Assembly: GCA_050015275.1 (NCBI GenBank)
Contig: JBEKBS010000009.1
Location: 1-64,000, forward strand
Direction of reading: 5' to 3'
Source: DATKJS01 sp050015275
GTDB lineage: Bacteria; Acidobacteriota; Aminicenantia; Aminicenantales; Saccharicenantaceae
Length of the DNA: 64,000 bases
Part shown: piece by piece, positions 42,237 to 52,392 of the stretch
Layout: each line of letters begins with the position of its first letter
How positions within the stretch are numbered: position 1 is the first letter of the stretch
Made by a program: the position numbers and the translations under genes
Notes under the pieces: model-generated
Told to the model about the DNA's origin: nothing
Database searches by the model: none
The model's input: the letters and a program-made list of their open reading frames with translations, nothing else

Positions 42237-44189
42237 ATGACAAAAAAACTGATCTCCGCGGCGCTTCTCGTTGGCATGATCGCGGTCTTCGCCTCCGCGC
42301 AGGTCCGGGTCGAGTTCAGGAAGACCGGGGAAACATACACGCTCTACGGCAGCGGGCAGCCGGTCGGGGCCCTGGTGCCTTTCAAGGAGGCGGGTTTCGC
42401 CGCCACGGACGGCGTCCTGGAGGTCCAGCCCGGGCTCTTCGAGTGGACGCGGACCTTCACTTACAACGGCGAGGGTTATGTCCGGCCGGCCCGGCTGACG
42501 ATGGAGCTCGAAACGTTCTATGCGTCGAGATACAGTCTCATCCCCGCCGTGTCGTACAACGGAAACCCGTGGGGCAAGGGCTTGGAGCCCAAGGGTTTCA
42601 GAAAGGACGGACAGCCCTGGACCTTCGCCTATCACAGGGTCTCCGTCCCGGGCGCGACCTATTCCGAGTCCGAGGCCTGGTCGGTGGCTCTCTTCAGCCG
42701 GCCGGGGCAGCTCGTCTGCGGCTTCTCCTGCTCCCTCGACCCGGGCCAGGACAGGACCGTCCACCGTCTCGTCTGGCCGGAGGAAGAGACGCCCGTTGTC
42801 TACGCGGCCCGCGACCTTTATGCGGACGCGTATCATGAGGACTTCCGCATGTCCCGCGGCCAAACGGTCACTCTCAAGGCGTGGATCGTCGCCGGCCCCG
42901 TGACGGTGCCGAAGCACGGCTGGCACGCTCTCTTGGACGCCGCCTGGCAGCTCAGCTCCCACCCCGTCTCGCCGCGGTTCGAGCCCGAAGACCTCTGGGA
43001 GCTCGGCCTCGAGTTCGCCAAAGACAGCCTCTGGGCCGAGGAACAGTCCTTCAAGGGCTTCTCCATCGGCCTCAGCTGGGACGGCGCGAAATGGGCCCAG
43101 CGCCCGTCCTGGAAATACGAGATCGGCTGGGCGGGCCAGAACGCCTCGCTCTCGAACTCTCTCCTTCAGGACTACCTGAAGACTGGTGACCGGACGTCCC
43201 TCGATCTCGGGATGAAATGCCTCGACGCCTGGGCCCGCAACGCGCGGCTCAAGAACGGCCTCTTCCGCTGCCATTTTGATTATCTGATCGGCCTCGGCGA
43301 CCCGAAGACGGAGGTCCAGGACGCCTGCAACCTGGGCCAGGCGGCCCAGGGCTTCTTCGAGGCCTGGGACCTGGCCGCGAAATGCAAGCTCCCGAGGCCG
43401 GAGTACCGCGAGATCGCCGTCGCCATCTGTGATTTCGCGCTCAAGGCCATGCAGCAGGACGGCCGGATCGGCAAGGCCTGGACGAATGACGGCCGGCCCG
43501 TCGACCCCGAGGGGACGACCGGCGCCTACCTCATCCCGCCCCTCCTCACGGCCTACCGTCTCACCCACAAGCCGCCGTATCTCGAAGGCGCGGAGAGGGC
43601 CTTCGCCTTCTACATCGGGGATTTCATCAAGAACGGCTTCACCACGGCCGGCGCCCTGGACACGGATTGCATCGACAAGGAGTCCGCGACGCCCCTGCTC
43701 AAGGCCGCCTTGGACCTCTACGAGCTCACGGGAAAGGAAACGTACCTACGGTGGGCCGAGGATGTCTCCTATTACGTCGCCTCCTGGCAGTGGCACTACA
43801 CTGTGCCTTATCCGGCGGGGACCGTCCTCAACGGGCTCGGCTATGACACCTTGGGCGGGAGCGCCGTCTCGACACAGCATCACCACCAGGACCCCTTCGC
43901 CGTGATCATCGTCAACGATTGGATCAAGCTGGCCGCCCTGACCGGGAAAACCGTCTGGCGGGATCGGGCCCTGGCCGCCTGGGCCAACGGCACGATCGGG
44001 ATCTCGAACGGTGACCTCGTCGTCCTCGGCAAGAAACGGCCGGCCGGAAGCCAGGACGAGGGGTTCCTGCACACCCGTTGGCTCTACCCCTCGAGCGTGA
44101 GCCAGTGGCTCGTCGCCTGGCCGACGGCGTTCCGGCTGGAGACGCTGCGCCTGGCCCCGAACTGGCGGGTTTTCGAAAAGAAGCAATAG
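42237..44189 (+). CDS. Secreted six-hairpin glycosidase-like protein, family unassigned
   Basis: The 650-residue protein starts at the ATG at 42237 with CAAGGAG upstream and a signal peptide (KKLISAALLVGMIAVFASAQ). Residues ~20-255 look like a beta-sandwich (VRVEFRKTGETYTLYG, NGNPWGKGLEPKGF). Residues ~260-640 have repeated helix-hairpin units of an (alpha/alpha)6 toroid (SLDLGMKCLDAWARNARL, FFEAWDLAAKCKLPRPEYREI, AAWANGTIGISNGDLVVLG). Acidic-aromatic motifs (FRCHFDYLIG, ALDTDCIDKESATP, AVSTQHHHQDPFAV) could form an active site. I cannot place it in a GH family. It probably shares a transcript with the giant hydrolase 102 bases downstream. Confidence 0.7.
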   Translation: MTKKLISAALLVGMIAVFASAQVRVEFRKTGETYTLYGSGQPVGALVPFKEAGFAATDGVLEVQPGLFEWTRTFTYNGEGYVRPARLTMELETFYASRYSLIPAVSYNGNPWGKGLEPKGFRKDGQPWTFAYHRVSVPGATYSESEAWSVALFSRPGQLVCGFSCSLDPGQDRTVHRLVWPEEETPVVYAARDLYADAYHEDFRMSRGQTVTLKAWIVAGPVTVPKHGWHALLDAAWQLSSHPVSPRFEPEDLWELGLEFAKDSLWAEEQSFKGFSIGLSWDGAKWAQRPSWKYEIGWAGQNASLSNSLLQDYLKTGDRTSLDLGMKCLDAWARNARLKNGLFRCHFDYLIGLGDPKTEVQDACNLGQAAQGFFEAWDLAAKCKLPRPEYREIAVAICDFALKAMQQDGRIGKAWTNDGRPVDPEGTTGAYLIPPLLTAYRLTHKPPYLEGAERAFAFYIGDFIKNGFTTAGALDTDCIDKESATPLLKAALDLYELTGKETYLRWAEDVSYYVASWQWHYTVPYPAGTVLNGLGYDTLGGSAVSTQHHHQDPFAVIIVNDWIKLAALTGKTVWRDRALAAWANGTIGISNGDLVVLGKKRPAGSQDEGFLHTRWLYPSSVSQWLVAWPTAFRLETLRLAPNWRVFEKKQ

Positions 44190-44291
44190 CCCGGGCGTTG
44201 CGATGGCCGATGACCGGACGGCGGGTCCCCTGCGCGGCGAGACCGACTTCGCTGCGGACCCCGCGGCATTCCTGAAGCGAGGGAGGGTCCG

Positions 44292-47200
44292 ATGGCGCGC
44301 ATGATGACAAGGATCCCGATCCTGATAACCCTGTTCGTTCTTACTTCCGGGCTTGTCCGGCCGGCCGCCGCCGACGCGCAAGCTCAAGCCCGTCCCGTCG
44401 CCGGGATGCGCACGCCGCCCGCGCCGCTTTTTCGCGATCCCGTCTACGACGGCGCGGCCGACCCCTCCTTCATTTGGAACGACGCCGAGCGGGCTTGGTG
44501 GGTCTTTTACACGAACCGCCGGGCCAACGCGCCCGACGCCCAGGACGGCGTCCGCTGGTGCCATGGGACCGACATCGGCATCGCCTCCTCTCCGGACGGC
44601 CGGACCTGGGCTTATCGGGGCACGGCCAAGGGGCTCGAATTCGAGGCGGGCCGCAACACCTTCTGGGCGCCCTGCCTCGTCGAGCATTCCCGGACCTACC
44701 ACATGTTCGTTGCCTACGTGCGCGGCGTGCCCGCCGACTGGAGCGGCGAGCGGCACATCGTCCATTACACGAGCCGCGACCTCGTCCACTGGACGTTCAG
44801 TTCCATTCTCGCGCTGAGCTCGGCCCAGGTCATCGACCCCTTCGTTTACGCCAAGCCGTCCGGCGGCTGGCGGATGTGGTACAAGGACGAGGCCCACGGC
44901 TCTCACATTTATGCCGCCGACAGCGAGGACCTCGACCGTTGGGCCGTCAAGGGAGCGGTCGTCACCGCCGGAGCCCAGGAAGGGCCGGCCGTCTTCTGGT
45001 GGCGGGGCGCCTATTGGATGCTCGTCGACCGCTGGCAGGGGATGGCGGTGCTGCGTTCGGACGAACTCGAGCGCTGGACCGAGCAGCCGGGGACGATCCT
45101 CGGCGTGCCGGGCACCCGGCCCGACGACGCCGACATCGGCCGCCACGGCGAAGTCGTCGTCCAGGGGCGCGACGCCTACCTCTTCTATTTCACCCATCCG
45201 TTCGGACCGAAGGACCATGTCCGGCCCGGCCAGCACCGCTCCTCGTTGCAAGTGGCGAAGTTGGAGCTCGCCGGCGGCCGGATCGTCTGCGACCGGAATG
45301 AGCCGTTCGACCTCGAGCTCGGGCCGCCGAGCGGATTCCGGCCGGCGAAAAGGTTCGAGAGCCGTCTCGATCTCCTCACGTCCGACGCGAAGCTGGCCGC
45401 GGCCTTCGTCTGGGCCAAGGGGCAGGCGCTCGACTACGTCTTTCCGGCCGCCGTCTACGGCGATCCGGCGGGCGACTGGTACGAGGCGGCCCTGCCCGGC
45501 CGGTTCGCCTTCTGCATGCGCGACGTCTCCCACCAGGCCACCGGGGCCCATGTCCTTGGTCTGGCGGATTTCAATCTGAACATGCTGAGGAGATTCGCGG
45601 CGGGCCTCGCCTCCTCCCGGCGCCACGCCTCGTTCTGGGAGATCGACAAGTGGGGCAGGCCGGCGCCCGTCGATTATAAGAACGACCGGGATTTCTGGTA
45701 CAACCTGCCCGCCAACTTTGATGTCGTGGACGCCTGCCGGCGCCAGTATCTATGGACGGGGAACCGGGCCTACCTCGACGACCCCGCGTTCGCCTCGTTC
45801 TGCCGGCAGAGCGTAACCTCCTATGTCGACGCGTGGGACAACGACGGAGACGGGGTTCCCGACCATCGGACGGTCGACGGGAACCGCGGGCTGGGGAGCT
45901 ACGACGAGGGTCCGCTGTCGGACCGGACGGCCATCGGCGCCGACCTCATCGCCGCCGAGGCCCGGGCGTTCCTGTCCTATGCCGAGATGCTGAGGATGAG
46001 GGGAGATGTCGAGACGGCGGGAAGCCTCGAAGCCAGGGCCGCCGGCCTGCAGCGGGCGTTTTACAAAAAGTGGTGGAGTCCGGAGCTCGGGCGTTTCGCC
46101 GGGCTCATGCTCCAGGGCGGGGCTCTCAATTTCGAGGACTTGTTCTGGTCCGGCGTTTTCCCGCTCTATTTCGGCTTCCTCCGTCCAGGTCCCGAGCGCG
46201 ACATGACCCTGAATCGGATCGCCGGGGGGGAGGCGGAGGGCATCGAGATAGAGTCTTACCTGCCCGAGGTCTTTTATCGTTTCGGTCGGGACGAGGCGGC
46301 CTACACCGAGGTTCTGAAGCTCTCGGACCCGGCGAAGAAACGGCGGGAATACCCGGAGGTTGCCTTCGCCCTGGTCGGCGCCATCGCGACGGGTACGATG
46401 GGCGTCGAGCCGGAGTCCGGGGGGCGCGCGGTCGCGACGCGATCGCGGCTGACGGCGGAGGCGGCGTGGGCCGAACTCGTCCACGTGCCCGTCTTCGGGA
46501 ACGTGATCGATATCCGTCACGAGGGCCGCGACCGTTCGGCCCTGACGAATCGATCGGGCCCTGCCCTCGCCTGGCGCGCGGCGTTCGATGGACGGTGGAA
46601 GGAGCTGACAGTGGATGGACGTCCGACGGAGGCTTTTCAGGGACCGGACGAGGCTGGACACGCCACGAGCTGGGTGACCATGGAAGTTCCGCCAAGCCGG
46701 ACCGTCACCGTCGCGGTCGGGGAAGGGCGCGTCTCGGCCGGCCGCCCCCGATGGGACGAAGCCCGGGCTCGGGCCTGGGCCGAATGCAGGCCTTGGGTCC
46801 TCGGCTGCAACTATGTTCCCAGGACGGCCATCAACACCCTCGAGATGTGGCAGTCCGAGACGTACGACCCGAAGACGATCGACCAGGAGCTCGGCTGGGC
46901 CGAGTCCCTCGGCTTCAACGCCGCCCGGGTCTTCCTCCATTACGCCCTATGGGAGCAGGATCCGGAGGGCTTCACCCGGCGGCTTGAGGACTTCCTCCGG
47001 ATCGCCGACCGGCATCACATCGGGACAATGTTCGTCCTCTTCGACGACTGCTGGAATGACTCGTTCAAGCTCGGCCCGCAGCCCGTGCCTCGACCCGGCG
47101 TCCATAACTCCGGCTGGGTCCGCTGCCCGGGGACGAAAATGATCGCCGATCCGTCCCGCTGGGGGATCCTCGAGAGCTACACGAAGGGCGTCATCGGCGC

Positions 47201-49115
47201 GTTCGGGAAGGACCGTCGCGTCCTGGCCTGGGACCTCTATAACGAGCCGGGCGGGCCGAAGACCCTGCCTCTCCTGAAAACGGTCTTCGAGTGGGCCAGG
47301 TCGGCGGCGCCCATCCAGCCCCTGACCTCCGGCATCTGGGACGACGCGAAGGACCTCGAGGAGCTCAACCGCTTCCAGGTCGAAAACTCCGACATCGTCT
47401 CGTTCCACGCCTATTTTGATGAAGCGGGCACGAAGAAAAGGCTGGAGGCGCTGAGAGCTCTCAAGCGGCCTCTCATCTGCACGGAATACATGGCCCGGAC
47501 GGCCGGAAGCCGGTTCGACAACATCCTTCCCCTCTTCAAGGCCGGGGACGTCGGGGCGATGAGCTGGGGCCTCGTGAGCGGCAAGACCCAGACGATCTTT
47601 CCCTGGGGGTCGAAAGAAGGGAGCCCGGAGCCGGCGGTCTGGCACCACGACATCTTCCGGCCGGACGGGCGGCCGTTTTCGCAGGCCGAGGTCCAGGTCA
47701 TCCGGCAAGCCGCGGGCTTCGATCTCCCGGGAAAGGAAAAAGCGGCGGGGGGGCACGTCCTGTCCTCTCCTCATCAGGCCTGGACCCTGATCCCGCCCAT
47801 GGGCTGGAACAGCTGGGATTCGTTCGGCCAAGCCATGACGGAAGTCGAGGCCAAGGCCAACGCCGATTTCATGGCGGCGAAGCTCGCCCGTTACGGATGG
47901 CGGTATATCGTTGTCGATATCCAGTGGTATGAGCCGCAGATGATGGGGCCGGATTATCCGCTCGAATCGCGGGCCGACGTGGATGGGTTCGGCCGCTTCC
48001 GTCCGGCCGAGAACAAGTTCCCGTCGGCGGCGGGGCGCAAGGGCCTCAAACCGCTCGCGGATTACGTCCATGGGAAGGGACTCAAGTTCGGTCTCCATAT
48101 TGTCCGCGGCATTCCCCGGAAAGCCGTCGAGCAAAACACTCCGATCGAAGGCACATCCTATCGCGCGGCCGACATCGCCCTCAAGACTGACTATTGCCCG
48201 TGGAACGTGGACCAGTGGGGCGTCGCTGTGACCAAGCCCGGCGCCCAGGAATGGTATGACTCGTTCTTCCGCCTCCTCGCGTCCTGGGGCGTCGATTTCG
48301 TCAAGGTCGACGACATCTCGCAACCTTATCGGGCCCGGGAGATCGAGATCCTCCGCGCGGCCATCGATAAGTCCGGACGGCCCATCGTCCTGAGTCTCTC
48401 GCCCGGGCCGACGCCGATCGAGAAGGCCGGCCACGTTGCCCAAAACGCCAACATGTGGCGCCTTCTGAGCGACCTCTGGGACTACTGGGACCAGGTCCTG
48501 CCGGCCTTCCGGAAGCTCCACGATTGGGCGCCTTACGCCGGGCCCGGCCATTGGCCCGACCCCGACATGCTTCCCCTTGGCCATCTCCGCTATCTGCCGC
48601 CCGGCTGGTCACAGAACAAGACGACGAGCCGGGAATATTTCGCCATGACCGCGCACGGGGGCCGCGAGGACGTCCCGAATTTCCTGACCCGCGACGAACA
48701 GCGGACGGTGATGACGCTCTGGACGATCGCCCGGTGCCCGCTGATGTTCGGCGGCCATCTGCCGGCGAGCGACGACTGGACGCTCTCGCTCATCACGAAC
48801 GAAGAGGTCATCGCCGTCAATCAGCGGAGCCGGGGCAACCGTCAGCTCTTCAACGCGAACGGCCTCGTCGCCTGGGTCGCCGGGAGCGAGGACGAAGGGG
48901 CGCGATATCTCGCCGTTTTCAATGCCGCCGACAGGGGAGAAAAAGACGCCGCGGCCGGACTCGGGATCAGCGTCCGTCTCTCGGACCTCGGGTTCCCGGG
49001 ACCGTGCGAAATCCGCGACCTCTGGGCGAAAAAGGACCTCGGCAGTCTTGCCGGTGAGTTCGCGCCGGTTATCCCGTGGCACGGGGCCGGACTGTACCGG
49101 ATCAAGGGAAAATGA
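44292..49115 (+). CDS. Four-module secreted glycoside hydrolase: GH43-like, six-hairpin, GH5-like, GH27
   Basis: The 1,607-residue protein has a GGGAGGG site and a signal peptide. Module 1 (~45-355) is a GH43-type propeller with the triad D57 (DPSF), D182 (IDPF) and E230 (EGP). Module 2 (~360-800) is an (alpha/alpha)6 domain (DYKNDRDFWYNLPANFDVVD, SWGVFPLYFGFL-type helices). Module 3 (~830-1150) is a GH5-like barrel with acid/base E985 (WDLYNEPGG) and nucleophile E1065 (CTEYMA). Module 4 (~1165-1607) is a GH27 alpha-galactosidase-like barrel (PPMGWNSWDSFG, nucleophile D1340 in VKVDD, acid D1394 in MWRLLSDLWDYW, GHWPDPDML) plus a C-terminal beta domain. All catalytic residues named are present, so several linkages may be cut by one chain. 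Confidence 0.82.
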   Translation: MARMMTRIPILITLFVLTSGLVRPAAADAQAQARPVAGMRTPPAPLFRDPVYDGAADPSFIWNDAERAWWVFYTNRRANAPDAQDGVRWCHGTDIGIASSPDGRTWAYRGTAKGLEFEAGRNTFWAPCLVEHSRTYHMFVAYVRGVPADWSGERHIVHYTSRDLVHWTFSSILALSSAQVIDPFVYAKPSGGWRMWYKDEAHGSHIYAADSEDLDRWAVKGAVVTAGAQEGPAVFWWRGAYWMLVDRWQGMAVLRSDELERWTEQPGTILGVPGTRPDDADIGRHGEVVVQGRDAYLFYFTHPFGPKDHVRPGQHRSSLQVAKLELAGGRIVCDRNEPFDLELGPPSGFRPAKRFESRLDLLTSDAKLAAAFVWAKGQALDYVFPAAVYGDPAGDWYEAALPGRFAFCMRDVSHQATGAHVLGLADFNLNMLRRFAAGLASSRRHASFWEIDKWGRPAPVDYKNDRDFWYNLPANFDVVDACRRQYLWTGNRAYLDDPAFASFCRQSVTSYVDAWDNDGDGVPDHRTVDGNRGLGSYDEGPLSDRTAIGADLIAAEARAFLSYAEMLRMRGDVETAGSLEARAAGLQRAFYKKWWSPELGRFAGLMLQGGALNFEDLFWSGVFPLYFGFLRPGPERDMTLNRIAGGEAEGIEIESYLPEVFYRFGRDEAAYTEVLKLSDPAKKRREYPEVAFALVGAIATGTMGVEPESGGRAVATRSRLTAEAAWAELVHVPVFGNVIDIRHEGRDRSALTNRSGPALAWRAAFDGRWKELTVDGRPTEAFQGPDEAGHATSWVTMEVPPSRTVTVAVGEGRVSAGRPRWDEARARAWAECRPWVLGCNYVPRTAINTLEMWQSETYDPKTIDQELGWAESLGFNAARVFLHYALWEQDPEGFTRRLEDFLRIADRHHIGTMFVLFDDCWNDSFKLGPQPVPRPGVHNSGWVRCPGTKMIADPSRWGILESYTKGVIGAFGKDRRVLAWDLYNEPGGPKTLPLLKTVFEWARSAAPIQPLTSGIWDDAKDLEELNRFQVENSDIVSFHAYFDEAGTKKRLEALRALKRPLICTEYMARTAGSRFDNILPLFKAGDVGAMSWGLVSGKTQTIFPWGSKEGSPEPAVWHHDIFRPDGRPFSQAEVQVIRQAAGFDLPGKEKAAGGHVLSSPHQAWTLIPPMGWNSWDSFGQAMTEVEAKANADFMAAKLARYGWRYIVVDIQWYEPQMMGPDYPLESRADVDGFGRFRPAENKFPSAAGRKGLKPLADYVHGKGLKFGLHIVRGIPRKAVEQNTPIEGTSYRAADIALKTDYCPWNVDQWGVAVTKPGAQEWYDSFFRLLASWGVDFVKVDDISQPYRAREIEILRAAIDKSGRPIVLSLSPGPTPIEKAGHVAQNANMWRLLSDLWDYWDQVLPAFRKLHDWAPYAGPGHWPDPDMLPLGHLRYLPPGWSQNKTTSREYFAMTAHGGREDVPNFLTRDEQRTVMTLWTIARCPLMFGGHLPASDDWTLSLITNEEVIAVNQRSRGNRQLFNANGLVAWVAGSEDEGARYLAVFNAADRGEKDAAAGLGISVRLSDLGFPGPCEIRDLWAKKDLGSLAGEFAPVIPWHGAGLYRIKGK

Positions 49116-49126
49116 CCGGGAACCCC

Positions 49127-50974
49127 TCAGATGAGGTCTCTGAGGGTCACCGTCACTTCCCGGGTTTTGCCGCCCGATCCGACCCGCAGCCGGATTTTGG
49201 TGCCGGGCGGATTGGACGTGAGCATTCTTCGCGCCGCGGGCAGTGAAAGCTCGGCCGGCGTCTTCCCGCCGATCGCCACGATGAGATCGCCCTCTCTCAG
49301 CCCGGCTTCGGCCGCCGGTCCCTTGGGAAGAACGGACACCACCTTGAAGGCTCCGTTCGCCAGGTTCAGCCAAAGGCCGGCGCGATCATAGTCATCCGGC
49401 CGGGAGTAGTTGGCGTTCCGTTCGAAGATCAGCCGCTGCCTGTCATAATCGAAAATGACGTTGAACCGCTTCAGGACGCCGCCGCCGACGTTCCCCGCCA
49501 CGTACGGATCCGTGAAGGCCCCCTTCGTCTGCGCGGAAATTTCCGTCAGAGGGTTCTCGACGGTGACGTTCCCCAGTTTGAGGACTTGCGCCCGCGTCAC
49601 GAGCCCCCGGGCCGGGCCGCCGACGCCCCAGCCGGTGATCGTCTCGACTTTCGGCTTATAGCGCGCTTTCAGGCTGTGCTTCTCGGCGAACGGAGCCAGG
49701 ACGGTCAGCGAGGACCGGCTCCCGGTGTCGATGTCGAACTTCCCGGCCACGCCGTCGATCTCGCCCTCGACCTGAGGGATCTGACCGTTGAACTTGAACG
49801 GGACAGCCGTCCCCGGGCCGGCATAAGAAAACGCCGACGGCACTGTCAGTGTCAGCCGGCCGTGTTCGTAGTCGATGCTCACCACGAATCGCTTGAAGAC
49901 TTCATAGCCGACAAGTCCCTGGATGGGCATGCCTTCGACATCTCCCAGCGCTGAGAGGGAGAAAACGGCGAAGATCTGGTTCGAGAGCGTGGCCTCCCCG
50001 ATCTGGAGAGCCTGGACTTTCGTCATGCCGACATCCTCGGATTTTTCTCCGACGCCGCGGCCTTGGAGGGCCCCTTCGGATTTCAATCCGAGCTCCCTGG
50101 CCAGGTCGACGCTGACGATGTTTTGGCCTCCCGTGTCGCAGAGGAGCCGGAACGGCCCTTTCCCGTTGAGAACGGCCTGGACGTAAATATGATTGTTCAG
50201 GAGCTCGAAAGGCACGGTCGTCGAGCTCCGGCCTCCGGAGATCGCAAAATCCGGAGGCGGCGGGCCCGGCATCCGGAACATCTCGTCGTTCAACGGGGCA
50301 TTCAATTCCACGCTTTCGACCGTGATGAGCTGGTCGTAACGGACTTCGCCGTTGGTCGAGCGCGATAAATAGGGAATTTTAATTCCGGAGATTTCGCGGT
50401 AATCGGAGAAGTACGTCGTCCGGGTTTCCATGGCCGTTTTTTCGACGATGCGGTCCAGGAGATAGGTTCTGGCATCGATCCACAGGTCGAACGCCCGGCC
50501 GCCCCGGGGGGTGATCCTGATAACGTGGAATTGACGGTCGTTTTGCTGTTTCAGGCCCGGATACTCGACGGCACCTTCCCAACGTTCCGGGAACCAGTAG
50601 GCCAGCGAGCGCCGGAAGGCGTCGTTGACGGCTTCCTCCTTCGCATCGCCTCCTTCCTCGGCGTGGGAGTGCTTCGAGGGGTCCTGGGACCAGACCGTCC
50701 GGCCGTCGAACCCCTCGGCTCCGGTGAATATCCCCAGCTGAAAGCTCGTGAAGGACCGTCCCTTCAGAATGTCCTCCCAGGACTCGCCCGTCCCCTTCAT
50801 GCCGCCGACCGCGAGGGCGACCTTGGAGTGCATGGAAAAAACCGAATCCCAGGCCGCTCCTCCGGAGGCGTCCTTGGCTCTTGCCAGGATATCCTTCGGG
50901 TTCTCCAGCGCCTGGCAGACGACGGCGACAAGCCATAAGAGGGACAGAAAAAGCAGGAATTTTTTAGTTTTCAT
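49127..50974 (-). CDS. Exported retropepsin-like aspartic protease with PDZ domain
   Basis: The 615-residue protein starts at the ATG at 50974 with GGAGAG upstream and a hydrophobic leader (KFLLFLSLLWLVAVVCQA). Residues ~20-245 are an unassigned beta-rich domain resembling outer-membrane lipoprotein carrier folds (AFDLWIDARTYLLDRIVEKTAM). Two retropepsin-like halves follow with catalytic D280 (LLCDTGG) and D416 (DIDTGSRSS), which could form one intramolecular dimer. Residues ~520-610 are a PDZ domain (VVSVLPKGPAAEAGLREGDLIV). Such proteins are frequent in Acidobacteriota-like genomes; their substrates are unknown. It converges on the giant hydrolase with an 11-base gap. Confidence 0.82.
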   Translation of the reverse strand: MKTKKFLLFLSLLWLVAVVCQALENPKDILARAKDASGGAAWDSVFSMHSKVALAVGGMKGTGESWEDILKGRSFTSFQLGIFTGAEGFDGRTVWSQDPSKHSHAEEGGDAKEEAVNDAFRRSLAYWFPERWEGAVEYPGLKQQNDRQFHVIRITPRGGRAFDLWIDARTYLLDRIVEKTAMETRTTYFSDYREISGIKIPYLSRSTNGEVRYDQLITVESVELNAPLNDEMFRMPGPPPPDFAISGGRSSTTVPFELLNNHIYVQAVLNGKGPFRLLCDTGGQNIVSVDLARELGLKSEGALQGRGVGEKSEDVGMTKVQALQIGEATLSNQIFAVFSLSALGDVEGMPIQGLVGYEVFKRFVVSIDYEHGRLTLTVPSAFSYAGPGTAVPFKFNGQIPQVEGEIDGVAGKFDIDTGSRSSLTVLAPFAEKHSLKARYKPKVETITGWGVGGPARGLVTRAQVLKLGNVTVENPLTEISAQTKGAFTDPYVAGNVGGGVLKRFNVIFDYDRQRLIFERNANYSRPDDYDRAGLWLNLANGAFKVVSVLPKGPAAEAGLREGDLIVAIGGKTPAELSLPAARRMLTSNPPGTKIRLRVGSGGKTREVTVTLRDLI

Positions 50975-51025
50975 GGCCCGACTCTCCAAGACGATTTTTT
51001 CACATTCCCAATAAGAAATACGATT

Positions 51026-52387
51026 TTAGCGAAGAGAGGTTCCCCTTCTGATTTCTTCCTTGGCGATCCTCTCATATTCCGCCTTGTCCAGGAGGCGGAC
51101 CTCGTGGAGGCACCACTGATAGCCGCTGCCGGGCGGATTCCCGACGTAGGCCGGATCGTTCTGGCCGTACGTGAAATTCGCCGAATAACTGAGCCAGGCC
51201 GTCCTGCCATCGGCACCGATGAACTTCGACGGGAAGTGCACGAAATAAGCCTGGGGACCGAAGTCCTTCCAGTAGGCCGCGATCTTCCACGGGCCCGTGA
51301 TCTCGGAGGATTCCAGGATGTAGGTGTCCATGGATTTGATCGTCGGCCAGCCGTCGGTGATGCACATGAGATACTTCTTCAAGGGGGCGTCGTAGGTCAT
51401 CGTGACGCAGCCGCAGTGGTTGTTCCAGCTGAAGAGGGGCCGGATTTTCGAAAAATCGGAGCTCCAGAGGGGTTTTCCGTCACGGCCGTTCCCCGCATAG
51501 AACTCGTAACTTTTCATGTCATTGATCGTTTCGGGAGAGGGCTTGACCCGGGCCAGATAGATTTCGTCGCCCGAGATCCAGCTCAGGTTTCCGGCGCGGG
51601 GGTTCGGGTCGGGGGCCGTCGCGCCGTGGCCGACGAGGTAGGCCTTGCCGTCTGGAGAATGCGTCATGTTCTTCCCGAAGTCCACGAAGTGAGGCGAGCC
51701 CATCTTGACCGGCTCGGCGCCCCAAACCGAGGTCTTCTCGCCGAAGAGGGGATTGGCCGGCGTCGGCAGGGGCGGCTCCCAGGTCTTGCCGAAGTCGCGC
51801 GAAATCCGGAAGCCGACGAACGGCCCCAGGATCGGCCAGTTCATGCTCCAGGCGGGATGGTCGAACAGGCAATAGGTTCCGTAGTACCAGACGCCGTTAT
51901 GGACGAGCGAACCGCAGGGATACCGTCCTTCGTACGGGCTGGGGTCGCCGGGGAACGTCCCGAGGTTCGTGATCTTGAGGCTGAGGGGATCCTGGCCTTC
52001 GATCATCGCCTGGCCGGTGCGCGCGTCCTTCCCGCCCGATGAACAACTGGCTTTGCCGACCTCGCCGTCGGTCCAGGGCGAGTACATGTTCCCGTCCGAG
52101 GCCCACGACGGATACCACGTGTCCGCGTGCTCGTAGGTCGCATAGCGCCCCGTGAAGCCGATGTCGGCGATTTCTTCGGAACGCGGGACCGGGAGCTTGA
52201 TCGCCCAGGAGTCCATCTTGACGTACTGCGGCCAGAGCCTGATGGCGCCGGGTGCCGGCGCCGTCCCTGCTTGGCGCGCCTTCGACCGGCCGAAACTCGG
52301 CGTGCCGGCCAGGATCAAAGATAAGGCCAGCCCAAGGGCCGCCCAACGGCGAGATATGTTTCGATGGTTCCTGGCTATCGGGCCCAA
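51026..52387 (-). CDS. Secreted sialidase-like beta-propeller protein, paralogue of 15041-16813
   Basis: The 453-residue protein begins at TTG (52387), since AGGAGG lies five bases upstream (52393-52398) and no in-frame ATG precedes the homologous region. A signal peptide (RRWAALGLALSLILAGTPSFG) follows. The propeller repeats motifs of its paralogue: ADTWYPSWASDGNMYSPWTDGE, LVHNGVWYYGTY, GSPHFVDFGKNMTHSPDGKA and KKYLMCITDGWPT. It lacks the lipobox and the discoidin tail, ending soon after the last blade. The conserved acidic and aromatic residues suggest an active hydrolase, but no characterised family is recognised. Confidence 0.7.
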   Translation of the reverse strand: MGPIARNHRNISRRWAALGLALSLILAGTPSFGRSKARQAGTAPAPGAIRLWPQYVKMDSWAIKLPVPRSEEIADIGFTGRYATYEHADTWYPSWASDGNMYSPWTDGEVGKASCSSGGKDARTGQAMIEGQDPLSLKITNLGTFPGDPSPYEGRYPCGSLVHNGVWYYGTYCLFDHPAWSMNWPILGPFVGFRISRDFGKTWEPPLPTPANPLFGEKTSVWGAEPVKMGSPHFVDFGKNMTHSPDGKAYLVGHGATAPDPNPRAGNLSWISGDEIYLARVKPSPETINDMKSYEFYAGNGRDGKPLWSSDFSKIRPLFSWNNHCGCVTMTYDAPLKKYLMCITDGWPTIKSMDTYILESSEITGPWKIAAYWKDFGPQAYFVHFPSKFIGADGRTAWLSYSANFTYGQNDPAYVGNPPGSGYQWCLHEVRLLDKAEYERIAKEEIRRGTSLR

Positions 52388-52392
52388 GGTTT

